Shown here piece by piece: positions 1 to 9,780 of a DNA stretch of 38,924 bases (positions are counted from its first letter, which is position 1; each line of letters begins with the position of its first letter). Below the pieces are notes generated by a model, which worked only from the letters and a program-made list of their open reading frames with translations, was not told where the DNA came from and made no database searches. This DNA is from Gammaproteobacteria bacterium. GTDB taxonomy: Bacteria; Pseudomonadota; Gammaproteobacteria; Enterobacterales; GCA-2746155. The position numbers and the translations under genes were made by a program. The DNA is taken from the NCBI GenBank assembly GCA_002746155.1, contig NVWF01000001.1:40850-79773 (forward strand). Reading direction: 5' to 3'.

Positions 1-286
1 TGCCCGCTCGCGCACGAAATGTTGTGGTTAAATAGGCAATTGCAGGAGTCGGCATTGGCCCTAATAAATGACAATCAACACCTGCGGCTGATAAACCGGC
101 TTGAAGAGCTGATTCAAACATATACCCAGAGATGCGTGTGTCCTTGCCGACCAGTATTTTACTGCCCCGTCCATTGCCTAGGATCTGGCCCACAGCCCAG
201 CCTAGCTTCATGACAAATTCAGCTGTTATTGGGGGTTCGCCCACTAGGCCTCTGATTCCGTCTGTTCCGAAGTATTTTTTGCTCAT
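1..286 (-). CDS. glmM: Phosphoglucosamine mutase, N-terminal part (cut by window start)
   Basis: GlmM converts glucosamine-6-phosphate to glucosamine-1-phosphate in the cytoplasm, on the way to UDP-GlcNAc for peptidoglycan and LPS. Only about 95 N-terminal codons are inside the window. The start [13 protein letters not shown] is the family hallmark (FGTDGIRG), followed by a VGKDTRISG segment; the phosphoserine loop lies beyond the edge. The ATG at 286 follows an AGGAAAG ribosome site. It is the last gene visible in the run carA...ftsH-folP-glmM, 65 bases after folP, and this folP-glmM linkage is classical in gammaproteobacteria. The identification is firm; the partial state is only the window edge. 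Confidence 0.95.
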   Translation of the reverse strand, partial: MSKKYFGTDGIRGLVGEPPITAEFVMKLGWAVGQILGNGRGSKILVGKDTRISGYMFESALQAGLSAAGVDCHLLGPMPTPAIAYLTTTFRARAG

Positions 287-351
287 CTTCTTTCCTAGAT
301 ATTCAGGCTAGTTAAATTGCCAAGTTTACTAATAGGTCGATTTTATAGTAG

Positions 352-1206
352 TTATGGATTAGATTCAAAACTGTTTGTTGATGAATTAACAGCCATCACC
401 ATATCCAAGGCATCTTTGGTTTGTTGCACATCATGTACTCTGATCAATGAAGCACCCTTCTGCCAAGCTAAAATGGCTAAGGCTACCGAAGCTGAAACTC
501 TCTTATCAGCGGGCTTATTGATGGTCTGCCCGATCATTGATTTTCGTGACATACCGACTAATAGCGGACAATTTAAAACGTTAAATTCTTGAAGTCGGCT
601 TAGCATGTTTAGGTTGTGTTCTAAGGTTTTACCGAATCCAAACCCTGGATCTAATACTAATAAACTTGCGTCAATACCTGTGGCTGTACAAGCCTCAATA
701 CGCTGTTTGAAAAATTGAATGATATCGACTACCACATCATCGTAATGCGGTTTATCTTGCATGGTTTGCGGTGAGCCCTGCATGTGCATTAAACAGATTG
801 GCACTTGTAACTTGCTAGCAGCTTCTAGAGCACCCGGATTTTGTAAAGCGCAGACATCGTTTATCATTGAAGCTCCAGCCTTTACTGCTGCTTCCATAAC
901 ACTCGCTTTATTGGTATCGATTGAAACAGGAATGTTCAGTTGAGTAATATACTCAATGACAGGGATAACTCTTGCCAACTCTTCATCGGCTGAAATAGGC
1001 TTGGCACCGGGGCGAGTAGATTCTCCCCCCACATCAATAATAGAAGCTCCCTCTTCGACCATTAATTTTGCTTGTTGCTTGGCTTTATCTGAATCGACAA
1101 ACAGACCACCATCAGAAAAGGAATCTTGAGTGACATTCAAGATCCCCATTATCTGTGGTTTAGATAAATCGAGAGTGTATCTACCTAGTTTGAAATCAGA
1201 TTTCAA
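352..1206 (-). CDS. folP: Dihydropteroate synthase
   Basis: FolP condenses 6-hydroxymethyl-dihydropterin diphosphate with p-aminobenzoate to give dihydropteroate in folate synthesis; it is the sulfonamide target. The 284-residue protein is of normal length. Visible elements are loop 1 GILNVTQDSFSDGG (21-34), loop 2 GGESTRPGA (60-68), the SIDT aspartate D97, N116 in MINDV, the pterin-site DPGFGFGK (186-193) and a C-terminal SRKS. The usual TPDSF of loop 1 reads TQDSF here (Q27). It starts 12 bases after the ftsH stop, so it is almost certainly co-transcribed with ftsH and glmM. Confidence 0.97.
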   Translation of the reverse strand: MKSDFKLGRYTLDLSKPQIMGILNVTQDSFSDGGLFVDSDKAKQQAKLMVEEGASIIDVGGESTRPGAKPISADEELARVIPVIEYITQLNIPVSIDTNKASVMEAAVKAGASMINDVCALQNPGALEAASKLQVPICLMHMQGSPQTMQDKPHYDDVVVDIIQFFKQRIEACTATGIDASLLVLDPGFGFGKTLEHNLNMLSRLQEFNVLNCPLLVGMSRKSMIGQTINKPADKRVSASVALAILAWQKGASLIRVHDVQQTKDALDMVMAVNSSTNSFESNP

Positions 1207-1218
1207 AAAAATCTCGCT

Positions 1219-3159
1219 TTATATTTCTTCTGCAGTACCGCCTATTTCTGGCTTATCAGCTTTTTTAGGCTTGGATGGTTTTTCACTTGTGCTGCTGCTT
1301 GAATTATCCGTATCATCCCTATTATCATCCCAACCTTTTGGCTTACGAACTTCTTTTCGCGCCATAAGATCTTGAATTTGGTCTGCATCAATTGTTTCGT
1401 AGGTCATTAAAGCTTCGGCCATAGAATGAAGGATATCTTCATTTTCTTTCAACATGGTTTCAGCTTTCAGATAACTTCTATTGATGATGTCACGAACTTC
1501 TTCATCGATGTCTTTAGCAGTTTGATCTGAAATTGTCTTATGTTGAGTTACCGAACGTCCGAGGAAAACTTCACCTTCATCTTCAGCATAAGTTAGAGGA
1601 CCCATACGTTCTGAAAAGCCCCAAGCAGTTACCATATTATGGGCAATTTTTGTTGCCCTTTGAATATCATTGGAAGCGCCAGTGGTTATACCGCCTTCGC
1701 CATGGATCATTTCTTCAGCAATACGACCACCGTAAAGCATGGCCAGTTGTGCATAGAAATAATCCTTTGAATAGCTATAACGATCTTGTTCGGGCAGAGA
1801 CATGGTAAGTCCTAAGGCTCGACCTCGAGGTATAATGGTTACCTTATAAACAGGATCACTTTCTTCTTGTAAACAACCTATTATAGCGTGGCCAGCTTCG
1901 TGATAAGCCGTGTTGTTTTTTTCTTCGATAGACATCACCATTGAGCGACGTTCTGTACCCATGAGGATTTTATCTTTCGCTTTTTCGAATTCTTCCATAT
2001 GAACAAGTCGACGATTAGCTTTAGCAGCAAATAAAGCGGCTTCATTAACTAGGTTTGCTAAATCAGCACCTGAAAATCCTGGTGTACCACGTGCGATAAT
2101 ACCGGCATCCACATCATCATCGATTGGTACCTTGCGCATGTGTACTTTCAATATCATTTCACGGCCCCTGATATCAGGAAGACCAACCGTTACCTGTCTG
2201 TCGAAACGTCCAGGTCTTAAAAGGGCTGGGTCAAGTACATCAGGTCTGTTTGTTGCAGCGATAACGATGACACCTTCATCACCATCAAAACCATCCATTT
2301 CAACCAACAGTTGGTTTAGTGTTTGCTCACGTTCATCGTGTCCACCACCAAGGCCGGCACCACGGTGACGCCCCACAGCATCAATTTCATCAATAAAGAT
2401 GATGCAAGGGCTAGTCTTCTTAGCCTGCTCAAACATATCTCTAACACGTGATGCACCAACACCCACGAACATTTCTACAAAATCTGAACCCGAAATGGTG
2501 AAGAAGGGTACCCTAGCTTCACCGGCTATAGCTCTAGCTAATAAGGTTTTACCGGTACCTGGAGGGCCAACCATAAGGATACCACGAGGCAATTTACCAC
2601 CTAGGCGCTGAAATCTCCCTGGGTCCTTAAGAAAATCAACCAGTTCACTGACTTCTTCTTTAGCTTCATCACAGCCCGCCACATCGGCAAAGGTTGTTTT
2701 TGATTGCTCTTCAGTTAATAGACGTGCCTTACTCTTACCAAATGACATGGCTCCGCGACCGCCACCACCTTGCATTTGGCGCATAAAGAATATCCAAACA
2801 CCTATAAGTAACAACATGGGGAACCAAGAAATGAAAAGTTGAGCTAAAAAGCTAGATTCTTCATTATCGGTGCCCTTAACGGTAATATCAGGATACTCTT
2901 CTAATAAGTTTTCAAGTAAATCGCCACCAAGAGGGATCATAACTCGAAATTGCTCACCATTTTTTGTGGTGCCTAAAATTTCTCGAGTATTAGGATTAAT
3001 CTCAACTTTTTCTACCTTGCCTCTTCTGATATCAGTCTTAAAGGTTGAATACTCAATGGTTTTAATCGGAACTTTTCCAGGATTAAAATTATTGAATAGG
3101 GAAATCAGCACTACAGCTATTACTAGCCAGAGCAGCATATTTTTAGTCAGATCGTTCAA
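1219..3159 (-). CDS. ftsH: ATP-dependent zinc metalloprotease FtsH
   Basis: FtsH is the inner-membrane AAA protease that degrades misfolded membrane proteins and regulatory substrates such as sigma-32 and LpxC in E. coli. Of 646 residues, the visible parts are TM1 (about 7-25), a periplasmic domain, TM2 (about 107-126), a glycine linker, Walker A GPPGTGKT (198-205), Walker B IIFIDEID (253-260), the second region of homology with [20 protein letters not shown] (302-321), and the zinc site HEAGH (420-424). The tail is charged and Ser/Lys-rich. It follows rlmE after a 126-base leader rich in inverted repeats, the usual rlmE-ftsH pairing. Confidence 0.98.
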   Translation of the reverse strand: MNDLTKNMLLWLVIAVVLISLFNNFNPGKVPIKTIEYSTFKTDIRRGKVEKVEINPNTREILGTTKNGEQFRVMIPLGGDLLENLLEEYPDITVKGTDNEESSFLAQLFISWFPMLLLIGVWIFFMRQMQGGGGRGAMSFGKSKARLLTEEQSKTTFADVAGCDEAKEEVSELVDFLKDPGRFQRLGGKLPRGILMVGPPGTGKTLLARAIAGEARVPFFTISGSDFVEMFVGVGASRVRDMFEQAKKTSPCIIFIDEIDAVGRHRGAGLGGGHDEREQTLNQLLVEMDGFDGDEGVIVIAATNRPDVLDPALLRPGRFDRQVTVGLPDIRGREMILKVHMRKVPIDDDVDAGIIARGTPGFSGADLANLVNEAALFAAKANRRLVHMEEFEKAKDKILMGTERRSMVMSIEEKNNTAYHEAGHAIIGCLQEESDPVYKVTIIPRGRALGLTMSLPEQDRYSYSKDYFYAQLAMLYGGRIAEEMIHGEGGITTGASNDIQRATKIAHNMVTAWGFSERMGPLTYAEDEGEVFLGRSVTQHKTISDQTAKDIDEEVRDIINRSYLKAETMLKENEDILHSMAEALMTYETIDADQIQDLMARKEVRKPKGWDDNRDDTDNSSSSTSEKPSKPKKADKPEIGGTAEEI

Positions 3160-3190
3160 ACTACACCTCTTTTGTTCACAAATAACTTGC

Positions 3191-3268
3191 TTAGGTAACT
3201 ATTACTTTGAGGTTACCTAAACTATTAAAGTCATGCTATTAAATTTAGTTACTAAATAGTTACCAAAT
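3191..3268. repeat. Cluster of GTTAC-type inverted and direct repeats in the ftsH leader
   Basis: The rlmE-ftsH gap contains a perfect 9-bp inverted repeat, TTAGGTAAC (3191-3199) and GTTACCTAA (3212-3220), with a 12-base loop. Further related copies are TTTAGTTACTAAA (itself palindromic) from about 3245 and ATAGTTACCAAAT from about 3256. On the ftsH mRNA strand the first pair could form a hairpin shortly before the ribosome site. It could be a protein operator, an mRNA-stability hairpin or a weak terminator between rlmE and ftsH; no long T run follows it. The function is unassigned. Confidence 0.45.
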
Positions 3269-3285
3269 ATTATTAATGCTCTTCA

Positions 3286-3912
3286 TTAATCATCAGCTTT
3301 ATAGCCAGTTGCGACTATATATACTTCCCTCGAACGTCCTCGAGAAGCCTCGGGTTTTCTCACTTTCACCTTGCTAAAGTGCTTTCGACAGTCGGCTAAA
3401 AAGGTATCGGAACCTGTTCCCTGAAACACTTTAACCACAAATCCGCCACCCTTCTTTAGCACCTGAGTGCTTAAATCTAATGCTAATTCAGTCAAATACA
3501 TGGCTTTTGGCTGATCTATTGCATCTACTCCACTCATATTGGGGGCCATATCTGATAAAACAAGGTCTGCTTTACCATCTCCTATAACATTTAATATTTT
3601 TTCAAGCACAGTATCTTCCCGAAAATCACCTTGAATAAACTCAACATCAGGTAACGCGTCCATGGGAAGAATATCCGTGGCGATGATCCGTCCCTTGCCT
3701 TTCAGGTAGTAGGTGAGCCACTGGGACCAACTACCAGGAGCAGAGCCCAGATCAACAATTTTCTGGCCTGATTTAAATAATTGATCTTTATTGTTAATTT
3801 CTTCGAGTTTGTAGGCAGCGCGAGAGCGTAAACCATCCTGTTGTGCTTGTAGCACAAAACGGTCACTAAAATGTTCGGTAAGCCAGCGTTTACTGCTTTT
3901 ACTTCTTGCCAT
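3286..3912 (-). CDS. rlmE: 23S rRNA (uridine-2'-O)-methyltransferase RlmE
   Basis: RlmE (RrmJ/FtsJ) methylates the 2'-O of U2552 in 23S rRNA (E. coli numbering), a late step in 50S assembly. The 208-residue protein has the SAM-binding motif DLGSAPGSW (54-62) and the full K-D-K-E tetrad K35, D121 (LSDMAPN), K161 (VVKVFQG) and E196 (REVY), with the same spacing as E. coli K38/D124/K164/E199. Its ATG lies inside the end of yhbY (14-base overlap), suggesting translational coupling. In E. coli yhbY is divergent from rlmE; here they run together. Confidence 0.97.
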   Translation of the reverse strand: MARSKSSKRWLTEHFSDRFVLQAQQDGLRSRAAYKLEEINNKDQLFKSGQKIVDLGSAPGSWSQWLTYYLKGKGRIIATDILPMDALPDVEFIQGDFREDTVLEKILNVIGDGKADLVLSDMAPNMSGVDAIDQPKAMYLTELALDLSTQVLKKGGGFVVKVFQGTGSDTFLADCRKHFSKVKVRKPEASRGRSREVYIVATGYKADD

Positions 3913-4216
3913 TAGCTTTTAATTTTGGACCAGGTAGATCAATAACGGCTTGTTTGGTAGGCCTATATATCAGTAACACCATGCCAATAGTTTGTACAAG
4001 ATGAGCCCCTGTTTTTTTACAAATTTCTTCATAGATCGCAAGTCGTTGATCTCTTTGCAATCGTACTTTAACCTTGATCAACTCATGAAATTCAAGAGCT
4101 TCTTCGATAGCGAGCATAACCGTTTCTATCAAGCCACGGTCTGCAACTGTGACCACCGGAGATAGACTATGGCCCAATTTTCGTAGGTGTTTTATTTGTT
4201 TTGGATTTAATTTCAT
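3899..4216 (-). CDS. yhbY: YhbY-type CRM-domain RNA-binding protein
   Basis: This 105-residue protein is a single CRM domain, as in E. coli YhbY, which associates with pre-50S ribosomal particles. Family features are the N-terminal [18 protein letters not shown], the central [12 protein letters not shown], and the C-terminal [17 protein letters not shown]. It lies between greA and rlmE, and its last 14 bases overlap rlmE. A role in ribosome assembly beside an rRNA methyltransferase fits the context. The extra basic tail (LKANGKK) is encoded in the overlap. Confidence 0.93.
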   Translation of the reverse strand: MKLNPKQIKHLRKLGHSLSPVVTVADRGLIETVMLAIEEALEFHELIKVKVRLQRDQRLAIYEEICKKTGAHLVQTIGMVLLIYRPTKQAVIDLPGPKLKANGKK

Positions 4217-4246
4217 AATATTTTCTTTTTAAGTAGCGTTTTTACA

Positions 4247-4723
4247 CTAGATGTAATCAACCTTGGATATCTCGTAGGCTACTAATCCACCGGGAGTTTG
4301 TACTTCAGTTTCATCCCCTTCATCTTTGCCAATTAAAGCACGGGCGATGGGAGATCTAAAGGAAATCAAATTTTTCTTAATGTCTGCCTCATCATGTCCA
4401 ACGATTCGATAAGTTACTTCTTTATCAGTATCTAGATTGAACAACTTCACCGTAGCGCCGAAAATGACTTTTCCATTATTCGTCATGCTTGTCACATCGA
4501 TTATTTGAGCATTAGACATTTTACTTTCAAGTTCTGCAATTCTTCCTTCACTAAAACTTTGTTGTTCTCTCGCTGCATGGTATTCAGCATTTTCTTTCAA
4601 GTCACCATGAGCCCTTGCGTCAGCAATTGAATTGGTAATCCTTGGGCGAACAACTGTCTTTAATTCAGTAAGTTCATCACTTAGCGCCTCTGCACTTTGT
4701 GCTGTCATTGGTTCTCTTTCCAT
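4247..4723 (-). CDS. greA: Transcription elongation factor GreA
   Basis: GreA rescues backtracked RNA polymerase by stimulating cleavage of the nascent transcript. The protein has 158 residues, the same as E. coli, and aligns end to end. The coiled-coil tip carries [17 protein letters not shown], with the acidic pair D41 and E44 that acts in the polymerase channel. The C-terminal globular domain contains VIFGATV and [10 protein letters not shown]. The start gives [14 protein letters not shown], in register with E. coli MQAIPMT. It lies 28 bases after carB and before yhbY in the same run. Confidence 0.97.
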   Translation of the reverse strand: MEREPMTAQSAEALSDELTELKTVVRPRITNSIADARAHGDLKENAEYHAAREQQSFSEGRIAELESKMSNAQIIDVTSMTNNGKVIFGATVKLFNLDTDKEVTYRIVGHDEADIKKNLISFRSPIARALIGKDEGDETEVQTPGGLVAYEISKVDYI

Positions 4724-4751
4724 ATTTGTTTCCTGTTTTTAATTCTTGTTT

Positions 4752-7700
4752 TTAGTTCTTCTCTTTAATTCTAAGATGTAATTCTTGAATTGAAGAAACG
4801 GCCTGATTGTTACTAGAAGCTAATGCTTCGCAGGTTGCCATGGCGCCGGCTAAGGTTGTGCTGTAGTAGACCTTTTGCTGTAGAGTAGCTTTTCTTATGA
4901 CATAAGAGTCTTTCAATGCCATCTTACCTTCAGCAGTGTTTACAATATAATTCACTTCGCCGTTTTTAATCATATCAACAATGTGAGGTCGACCCTCAAG
5001 TACCTTGTTGACGCGTGTACAAGCTACACCAGCTTTACTTAAAAATTGTTCCGTTCCATGGGTTGCGTAGATATCAAAGCCCTGTTTAATCATCGCCTTC
5101 GCTGCGATAACTGCCTTATCTTTATCGGCATCCCTGACAGTGATTATAGCGCGTCCACCGGTAGGTACAACTTTATTACCACCTCTTTGAGCTTTATGGT
5201 AAGCCTCACCGAAGCTTTCACCAACTCCCATAGCTTCACCAGTAGACTTCATCTCAGGAGATAACATGGGGTCAGTTCCGTGGAATTTGTTAAACGGAAA
5301 AACAGCTTCCTTGACACAAAAATAAGGTGGAATAACTTCACTAAATCCGCCTTGTTCTGCAAGCGAGGTTCCAGCCATGCATCTCGCTGCAATTTTGGCT
5401 AATTGTTGTCCCGTTGCCTTTGAGACAAAGGGCACAGTTCTTGATGCACGGGGATTCACTTCAAGGACATAGATATCATCACCCTTGATGGCAAACTGAG
5501 CATTCATCAGACCAACAACTTCTAATTCTAGGGCAAGTTGCACCATTTGCTCACGCATTCTATCTTGGATTTCTTGACTCAAACTGTAAGCAGGCAATGA
5601 GCAAGCGGAATCTCCTGAATGCACACCAGCCTGTTCAATGTGTTCCATAATGCCAGCAATCATCACTTCTTTGCCATCGGAAATGGCATCAACATCAACT
5701 TCGATAGCATCGTCAAGGAATCGGTCAAGAAGTACTGGGGCATCATTTGAAACACTCACGGCTTCGGTCATGTAACGACGCAATTCTGATTCGTTATAAA
5801 CGATTTCCATGGCTCTTCCGCCAAGTACGTAGGAAGGACGAACTACCAAGGGATAGCCAATTTCCAAGGCGAGAATAACACCTTCATCGATATTTCTTGC
5901 GGTTCTATTAGGCGGTTGCTTTAATCCTAAACGCTCGATAACACCTTGAAAACGTTCGCGATCCTCTGCTCTATCAATAGCGTCAGGCGAGGTTCCTATA
6001 ATGGGTACACCCGCTGCTTCTAAGTCGCGGGCTAGCTTAAGTGGAGTCTGGCCACCATAATGAACGATTACCCCCTTAGGCTTTTCTATTGCTACTATTT
6101 CTAGTACATCTTCAAGGGTTACAGGCTCAAAATACAGTCTATCCGAGGTGTCATAATCCGTAGAAACTGTTTCCGGATTACAATTAATCATGATGGTTTC
6201 ATAACCATCTTCTCGCATGGCAAGGGCAGCATGAACACAACAATAATCGAACTCAATGCCTTGACCAATTCGATTTGGACCGCCACCGAGAATCATTATT
6301 TTATCATTTGCAGTGGGATTAGCTTCACATTCCTCTTCATAACTTGAGTAGAGATAAGCAGTATCCGTTGAGAATTCAGCTGCACAGGTATCGACTCTTT
6401 TATAAACAGGTCGAATATTAAATTTATGACGACGGCGTCTAAACTCCTGTTCCGTAGCACCAAGAATTTTTGCTAAGCGCCTATCAGAAAAGCCCTTACG
6501 CTTTAACTTGCGAATAAAGGTTTCGTCTAGACCGGATAATCCCTTTTGACAAGTTTCTTTCTCAAGTTTTATCAGCTCTTCTATCTGTACTAAAAACCAA
6601 GGGTCAATGGCAGTAATTTCATTCACTTCAAGCAGAGATAAACCTGCTCTGAAAGCATCACCTATCCACCAGATGCGCTCAGCACCTGGTATTTGAATTT
6701 CATGTTTAATGACATCCAACAAATCATCGGCCTTTAGATCAGCTTTTTCATCAAAACCATCGGCGCCTACTTCAAGTCCTCTTAAGGCTTTTTGTAGTGA
6801 CTCTTGGAAGGTTCTGCCAATGGCCATCACTTCGCCCACTGATTTCATCTGAGTTGTTAAAGTGGCATCAGTATCAGGAAATTTTTCAAAATTAAAGCGA
6901 GGGATTTTTGTCACAACATAATCAATTGCTGGTTCAAAAGATGCTGGTGTGTTACCACCGGTAATATCATTTTTGAGCTCATCTAGGGTATAACCAACCG
7001 CTAACTTTGCTGCGATTTTAGCAATGGGAAAACCCGTGGCTTTTGATGCTAAGGCTGACGAACGAGAAACCCTTGGGTTCATCTCAATGACAACCAGTTT
7101 ACCGTCAGCTGGGTTGATGGCAAACTGCACATTTGATCCACCGGTTTCAACGCCAATTTCTCTTAATACTTTAATCGAAGCGTTACGCAGTATTTGATAT
7201 TCTTTGTCCGTGAGAGTCTGGGCCGGTGCAACGGTGATAGAGTCACCGGTATGCACACCCATGGGATCAAAGTTTTCAATGGAACAAACGATAATACAAT
7301 TATCCTTGGTATCCCTGACCACTTCCATCTCATATTCTTTCCAACCGATTAATGACTCATCGATTAACAGCTCTGTGGTGGGAGACAGATCGAGCCCCCT
7401 GGTACAGATCTCTTCAAATTCTTCTTTATTGTAAGCAATACCACCACCTGAACCACCCATGGTAAAAGAGGGGCGGATGATACAAGGAAAGCCCACCATG
7501 TCGAGTACTTCCTGAGCTTGTTCCATGCTGTGCGCTATACCTGCCACAGGCATATCGAGTCCAATACGCTCCATGGCTCTAGCAAATTTCTCTCGATCTT
7601 CCGCCATATCAATGGCTTCACGGTTTGCACCGATCATTTGAACATTATGCTTTTCTAAAACGCCTTTTGAGGCCAGATCGAGTGCACAGTTAAGTGCAGT

Positions 7701-7979
7701 TTGACCACCCATAGTGGGAAGAATGGCATCGGGTCTTTCTTTTTCGATGATCTTTTCAACCACATCCCAATGAATAGGTTCTATATAGGTTGCATCGGCC
7801 ATTTCTGGATCGGTCATAATGGTCGCTGGGTTTGAGTTCACCAGGATGACGCGGTAACCTTCTTCTTTTAAGGCTTTACAGGCTTGGGCTCCAGAATAAT
7901 CAAACTCGCAAGCCTGACCAATGACAATAGGTCCAGCTCCAAGGATTAGAATGCAGTTAATGTCGGTACGTTTTGGCAT
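4752..7979 (-). CDS. carB: Carbamoyl-phosphate synthase large subunit
   Basis: CarB makes carbamoyl phosphate from bicarbonate, ATP and the ammonia supplied by CarA, feeding arginine and pyrimidine synthesis. At 1075 residues it has the expected internal duplication: two ATP-grasp halves, each beginning with a Rossmann-like preATP-grasp segment ([20 protein letters not shown] at the N-terminus, [19 protein letters not shown] near the middle), an oligomerization segment between them, and a C-terminal MGS-like allosteric domain. It lies 18 bases after carA, with which it forms the heterodimer. Confidence 0.98.
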   Translation of the reverse strand: MPKRTDINCILILGAGPIVIGQACEFDYSGAQACKALKEEGYRVILVNSNPATIMTDPEMADATYIEPIHWDVVEKIIEKERPDAILPTMGGQTALNCALDLASKGVLEKHNVQMIGANREAIDMAEDREKFARAMERIGLDMPVAGIAHSMEQAQEVLDMVGFPCIIRPSFTMGGSGGGIAYNKEEFEEICTRGLDLSPTTELLIDESLIGWKEYEMEVVRDTKDNCIIVCSIENFDPMGVHTGDSITVAPAQTLTDKEYQILRNASIKVLREIGVETGGSNVQFAINPADGKLVVIEMNPRVSRSSALASKATGFPIAKIAAKLAVGYTLDELKNDITGGNTPASFEPAIDYVVTKIPRFNFEKFPDTDATLTTQMKSVGEVMAIGRTFQESLQKALRGLEVGADGFDEKADLKADDLLDVIKHEIQIPGAERIWWIGDAFRAGLSLLEVNEITAIDPWFLVQIEELIKLEKETCQKGLSGLDETFIRKLKRKGFSDRRLAKILGATEQEFRRRRHKFNIRPVYKRVDTCAAEFSTDTAYLYSSYEEECEANPTANDKIMILGGGPNRIGQGIEFDYCCVHAALAMREDGYETIMINCNPETVSTDYDTSDRLYFEPVTLEDVLEIVAIEKPKGVIVHYGGQTPLKLARDLEAAGVPIIGTSPDAIDRAEDRERFQGVIERLGLKQPPNRTARNIDEGVILALEIGYPLVVRPSYVLGGRAMEIVYNESELRRYMTEAVSVSNDAPVLLDRFLDDAIEVDVDAISDGKEVMIAGIMEHIEQAGVHSGDSACSLPAYSLSQEIQDRMREQMVQLALELEVVGLMNAQFAIKGDDIYVLEVNPRASRTVPFVSKATGQQLAKIAARCMAGTSLAEQGGFSEVIPPYFCVKEAVFPFNKFHGTDPMLSPEMKSTGEAMGVGESFGEAYHKAQRGGNKVVPTGGRAIITVRDADKDKAVIAAKAMIKQGFDIYATHGTEQFLSKAGVACTRVNKVLEGRPHIVDMIKNGEVNYIVNTAEGKMALKDSYVIRKATLQQKVYYSTTLAGAMATCEALASSNNQAVSSIQELHLRIKEKN

Positions 7980-7997
7980 CTTAACTAATATCCTCGA

Positions 7998-9134
7998 TTA
8001 TTTTTCTGACATGAATTCAATAAATTGGTCAAATATAGGTGCTACATCGTGGGGACCTGGACTTGCTTCCGGGTGCCCTTGAAAACTGTAGGCTTGGCAG
8101 TCTTTTCTTCTAAAGCCTTGTAGTGAACCATCAAATAAAGAACGGTGCGTAGCTTCCATATTGCTGGGCAGGCTATTTTCATCTATGGCGAAACCATGGT
8201 TTTGACTTGTAATCATTACCGTTTTATCCGCAAGGTTTTGTACCGGATGATTGGCTCCATGATGTCCAAACTTCATTTTAACCGACTGGGCACCACTGGC
8301 TAATCCCAGTAATTGATGACCTAAACAAATACCAAAAATAGGCATGTTGTTTTCTAATAAAGTTTTAATGGCTGTAATTGCATAATCACAGGGTTCTGGG
8401 TCACCTGGGCCATTAGAGAGAAATACTCCATCTGGTTTCATAGCCATGACGTCTTTTGCACTTGTCTCGGCTGGAACCACTGTCACTCGACAACCTCGGT
8501 CGGCTAACATTCTTAGGATGTTAGTCTTGATACCATAATCATAGGCAACAACATGATATTTTGCCTCATCAGCTAGTGGTTGATAGCCTGTCTTTAAATC
8601 CCAAGTACCTTCATACCATTCGTAGGACTCAGTTACTGTGACTTCCTTGGCGAGATCCATTCCCTTTAAACCAGGGAAGCTTTTGGCAAGAGTAAGGGCT
8701 TGGGCTTCATCAAGATGATCATTATCATCAGCAGCCAGAATGCATCCGCCTAAAGCGCCCTTATCCCGTAGTATACGAGTAAGACGTCTGGTATCAATGT
8801 CAGCAATTCCTGAAATCTTATTGTTGATTAGATATTCATTTAAACTAATTTCTTTACGCCAGCTACTGGCAAGTAAAGGCAGATCACGAATAATTAATCC
8901 CGTTGCAAAAATGGCTCTGGATTCTTGATCCTCTTCCGTGACGCCGGTATTACCGATGTGTGGATAAGTTAGGGTAACCATTTGCTGGGCATAAGATGGA
9001 TCTGAGAGAATTTCCTGATATCCGGTCATAGCAGTATTAAATACCACTTCACCCACGCTAGAGTCATGATGACCAATAGAAATACCGTAGAAAAGACTGC
9101 CATCTTCAAGAGCTAACAAAGCACGTCGTGACAA
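7998..9134 (-). CDS. carA: Carbamoyl-phosphate synthase small subunit (probable TTG start)
   Basis: CarA is the glutamine amidotransferase subunit that releases ammonia and channels it to CarB. The class I glutaminase domain shows the nucleophile loop GICLGHQ and the His/Glu motif [11 protein letters not shown] near the C-terminus; the N-terminal CPSase_sm domain shows [15 protein letters not shown]. The longest open frame begins at ATG 9233, but that adds 33 residues with no counterpart in the family. I choose the TTG at 9134: it gives (M)[11 protein letters not shown], aligns with E. coli MIKSALLVLEDG, yields 378 residues (E. coli 382), and has GGAGG at 9140-9144, five bases upstream. Confidence 0.95.
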   Translation of the reverse strand: MSRRALLALEDGSLFYGISIGHHDSSVGEVVFNTAMTGYQEILSDPSYAQQMVTLTYPHIGNTGVTEEDQESRAIFATGLIIRDLPLLASSWRKEISLNEYLINNKISGIADIDTRRLTRILRDKGALGGCILAADDNDHLDEAQALTLAKSFPGLKGMDLAKEVTVTESYEWYEGTWDLKTGYQPLADEAKYHVVAYDYGIKTNILRMLADRGCRVTVVPAETSAKDVMAMKPDGVFLSNGPGDPEPCDYAITAIKTLLENNMPIFGICLGHQLLGLASGAQSVKMKFGHHGANHPVQNLADKTVMITSQNHGFAIDENSLPSNMEATHRSLFDGSLQGFRRKDCQAYSFQGHPEASPGPHDVAPIFDQFIEFMSEK

Positions 9135-9157
9135 GACAACCTCCAAACAAGATATAG

Positions 9158-9207
9158 AAAAAGCGGAGAGAATAAAGATCGAGCTGACCCCATTCATTTC
9201 CGCTTTT
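9158..9207 (-). terminator. Terminator-like hairpin in the carA leader (possible attenuator)
   Basis: Read on the carA strand, AAAAGCGGA (9207-9199) can pair with TCCGCTTTT (9167-9159) across a 31-base loop. The second arm is followed by further T residues (TTTTTCTAT). The structure ends about 14 bases before the GGAGG ribosome site of carA. A GC-containing stem followed by a T run inside a pyrimidine/arginine gene leader suggests transcription attenuation, but the large loop makes it weaker than a standard terminator. An anti-terminator was not identified. Confidence 0.4.
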
Positions 9208-9284
9208 AGATTGCGTATTAAACCGGATGTCATTTTACGCTAGTTGCTATAAAAATGTCCATAATACAATGCTGAAAAAATGAT

Positions 9285-9300
9285 TAATTCTGCAGAATTA
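9285..9300. promoter_or_regulatory. Perfect 16-bp palindrome upstream of carA
   Basis: TAATTCTGCAGAATTA is a perfect 16-bp palindrome between carA and the first regulatory RNA. It does not match the ArgR box (TGAAT-N4-ATTCA) or the LexA box that I know. Its position fits an operator for carA or for the divergent small-RNA promoter. No regulator can be named. Confidence 0.35.
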
Positions 9301-9385
9301 GTCCTAATTTTGAATTAACCTAGCTAGCCGCAATAAAAAATCAAACGGTTTTGTTTATCCTAACTATAACCTTGTTCGGTTTGAT

Positions 9386-9403
9386 TGTGAGAGATCTCTC
9401 AAT
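9386..9403. promoter_or_regulatory. GacA/UvrY-like response-regulator box upstream of sRNA 1
   Basis: TGTGAGAGATCTCTCAAT contains the perfect 14-bp palindrome TGAGAGATCTCTCA and matches the family of GacA/UvrY/VarA boxes (TGTAAG-N6-CTTACA and E. coli variants with AGAGATCTCT at the centre). Its centre is about 150 bp upstream of the predicted start of sRNA 1, a distance typical of Csr/Rsm RNA promoters. A second similar box precedes sRNA 2. Confidence 0.7.
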
Positions 9404-9542
9404 ACCATATGAGATATTCGCCATAGATGGTGGAGGAGATTGTCCATTCTTGGAAAAGAGATACAAACTAACTTATTGATAATATAGATTTATTTATTTT
9501 AACATCTAAAAAACACTAGATTTTTCAAAATATGCTCTTGTA

Positions 9543-9733
9543 GGAAATTCTCCCATGGATATGATTAACCTCGTTTTCAGGGATGAAACACTAGACTCAC
9601 ACGGAAGTTGCTACCACAAAGGACTGTCACAAGGAGGTCTGCATGGAGCAAGGGCGTTTAGGATTGACCGCCGTGACATGGATGTTACAAGGACTATTTT
9701 TAATCAAAAAGGGCGATTATCGCCCTTTTTGTT
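9543..9733 (+). ncRNA. CsrB/RsmX-Y-Z-type CsrA-sequestering small RNA, copy 1
   Basis: This non-coding stretch carries ten GGA motifs (9543, 9557, 9581, 9603, 9621, 9633, 9645, 9661, 9680, 9691) and ends in a strong intrinsic terminator. Several GGA motifs fall in the loops of short hairpins: TTTC-AGGGAT-GAAA (9575-9588), ACA-AAGGAC-TGT (9616-9627), TGC-ATGGA-GCA (9640-9650) and GTGAC-ATGGAT-GTTAC (9673-9688, one G-U pair). GGA in a hairpin loop is the binding site of CsrA/RsmA. The predicted start near 9543 follows a TATGCT -10 (9531-9536) with no good -35, as expected for an activator-dependent promoter. A 79-codon open frame crosses the region and its terminator, but I regard it as chance. 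By family knowledge such RNAs titrate CsrA and relieve its translational repression. The 5' end is inferred. Confidence 0.8.
9706..9730 (+). terminator. Intrinsic terminator of sRNA 1
   Basis: AAAAAGGGCGA (9706-9716) and TCGCCCTTTTT (9720-9730) form a perfect 11-bp stem with a TTA loop, ending in a T run and followed by GTTGTTT. This is a textbook rho-independent terminator on the plus strand; the A/T symmetry could also let it act on the minus strand. Confidence 0.9.
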
Positions 9734-9762
9734 GTTTAGCATAAAGACAACAATTTGCTATT

Positions 9763-9780
9763 TGTGCGAGATCTCTTACA
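9763..9780. promoter_or_regulatory. GacA/UvrY-like response-regulator box upstream of sRNA 2
   Basis: TGTGCGAGATCTCTTACA matches TGT-N3-AGATCT-CTTACA, with the canonical right arm CTTACA and the AGATCTCT core shared with the box at 9386-9403. Its centre lies about 178 bp upstream of the predicted start of sRNA 2. It sits just after the terminator of sRNA 1, so each RNA seems to have its own activator site. Confidence 0.75.

Noticed and set aside
9135-9233. In-frame N-terminal extension of CarA from ATG 9233
   Set aside because: The 33 extra residues have no counterpart in CarA proteins, and a better-supported TTG start with GGAGG lies downstream.
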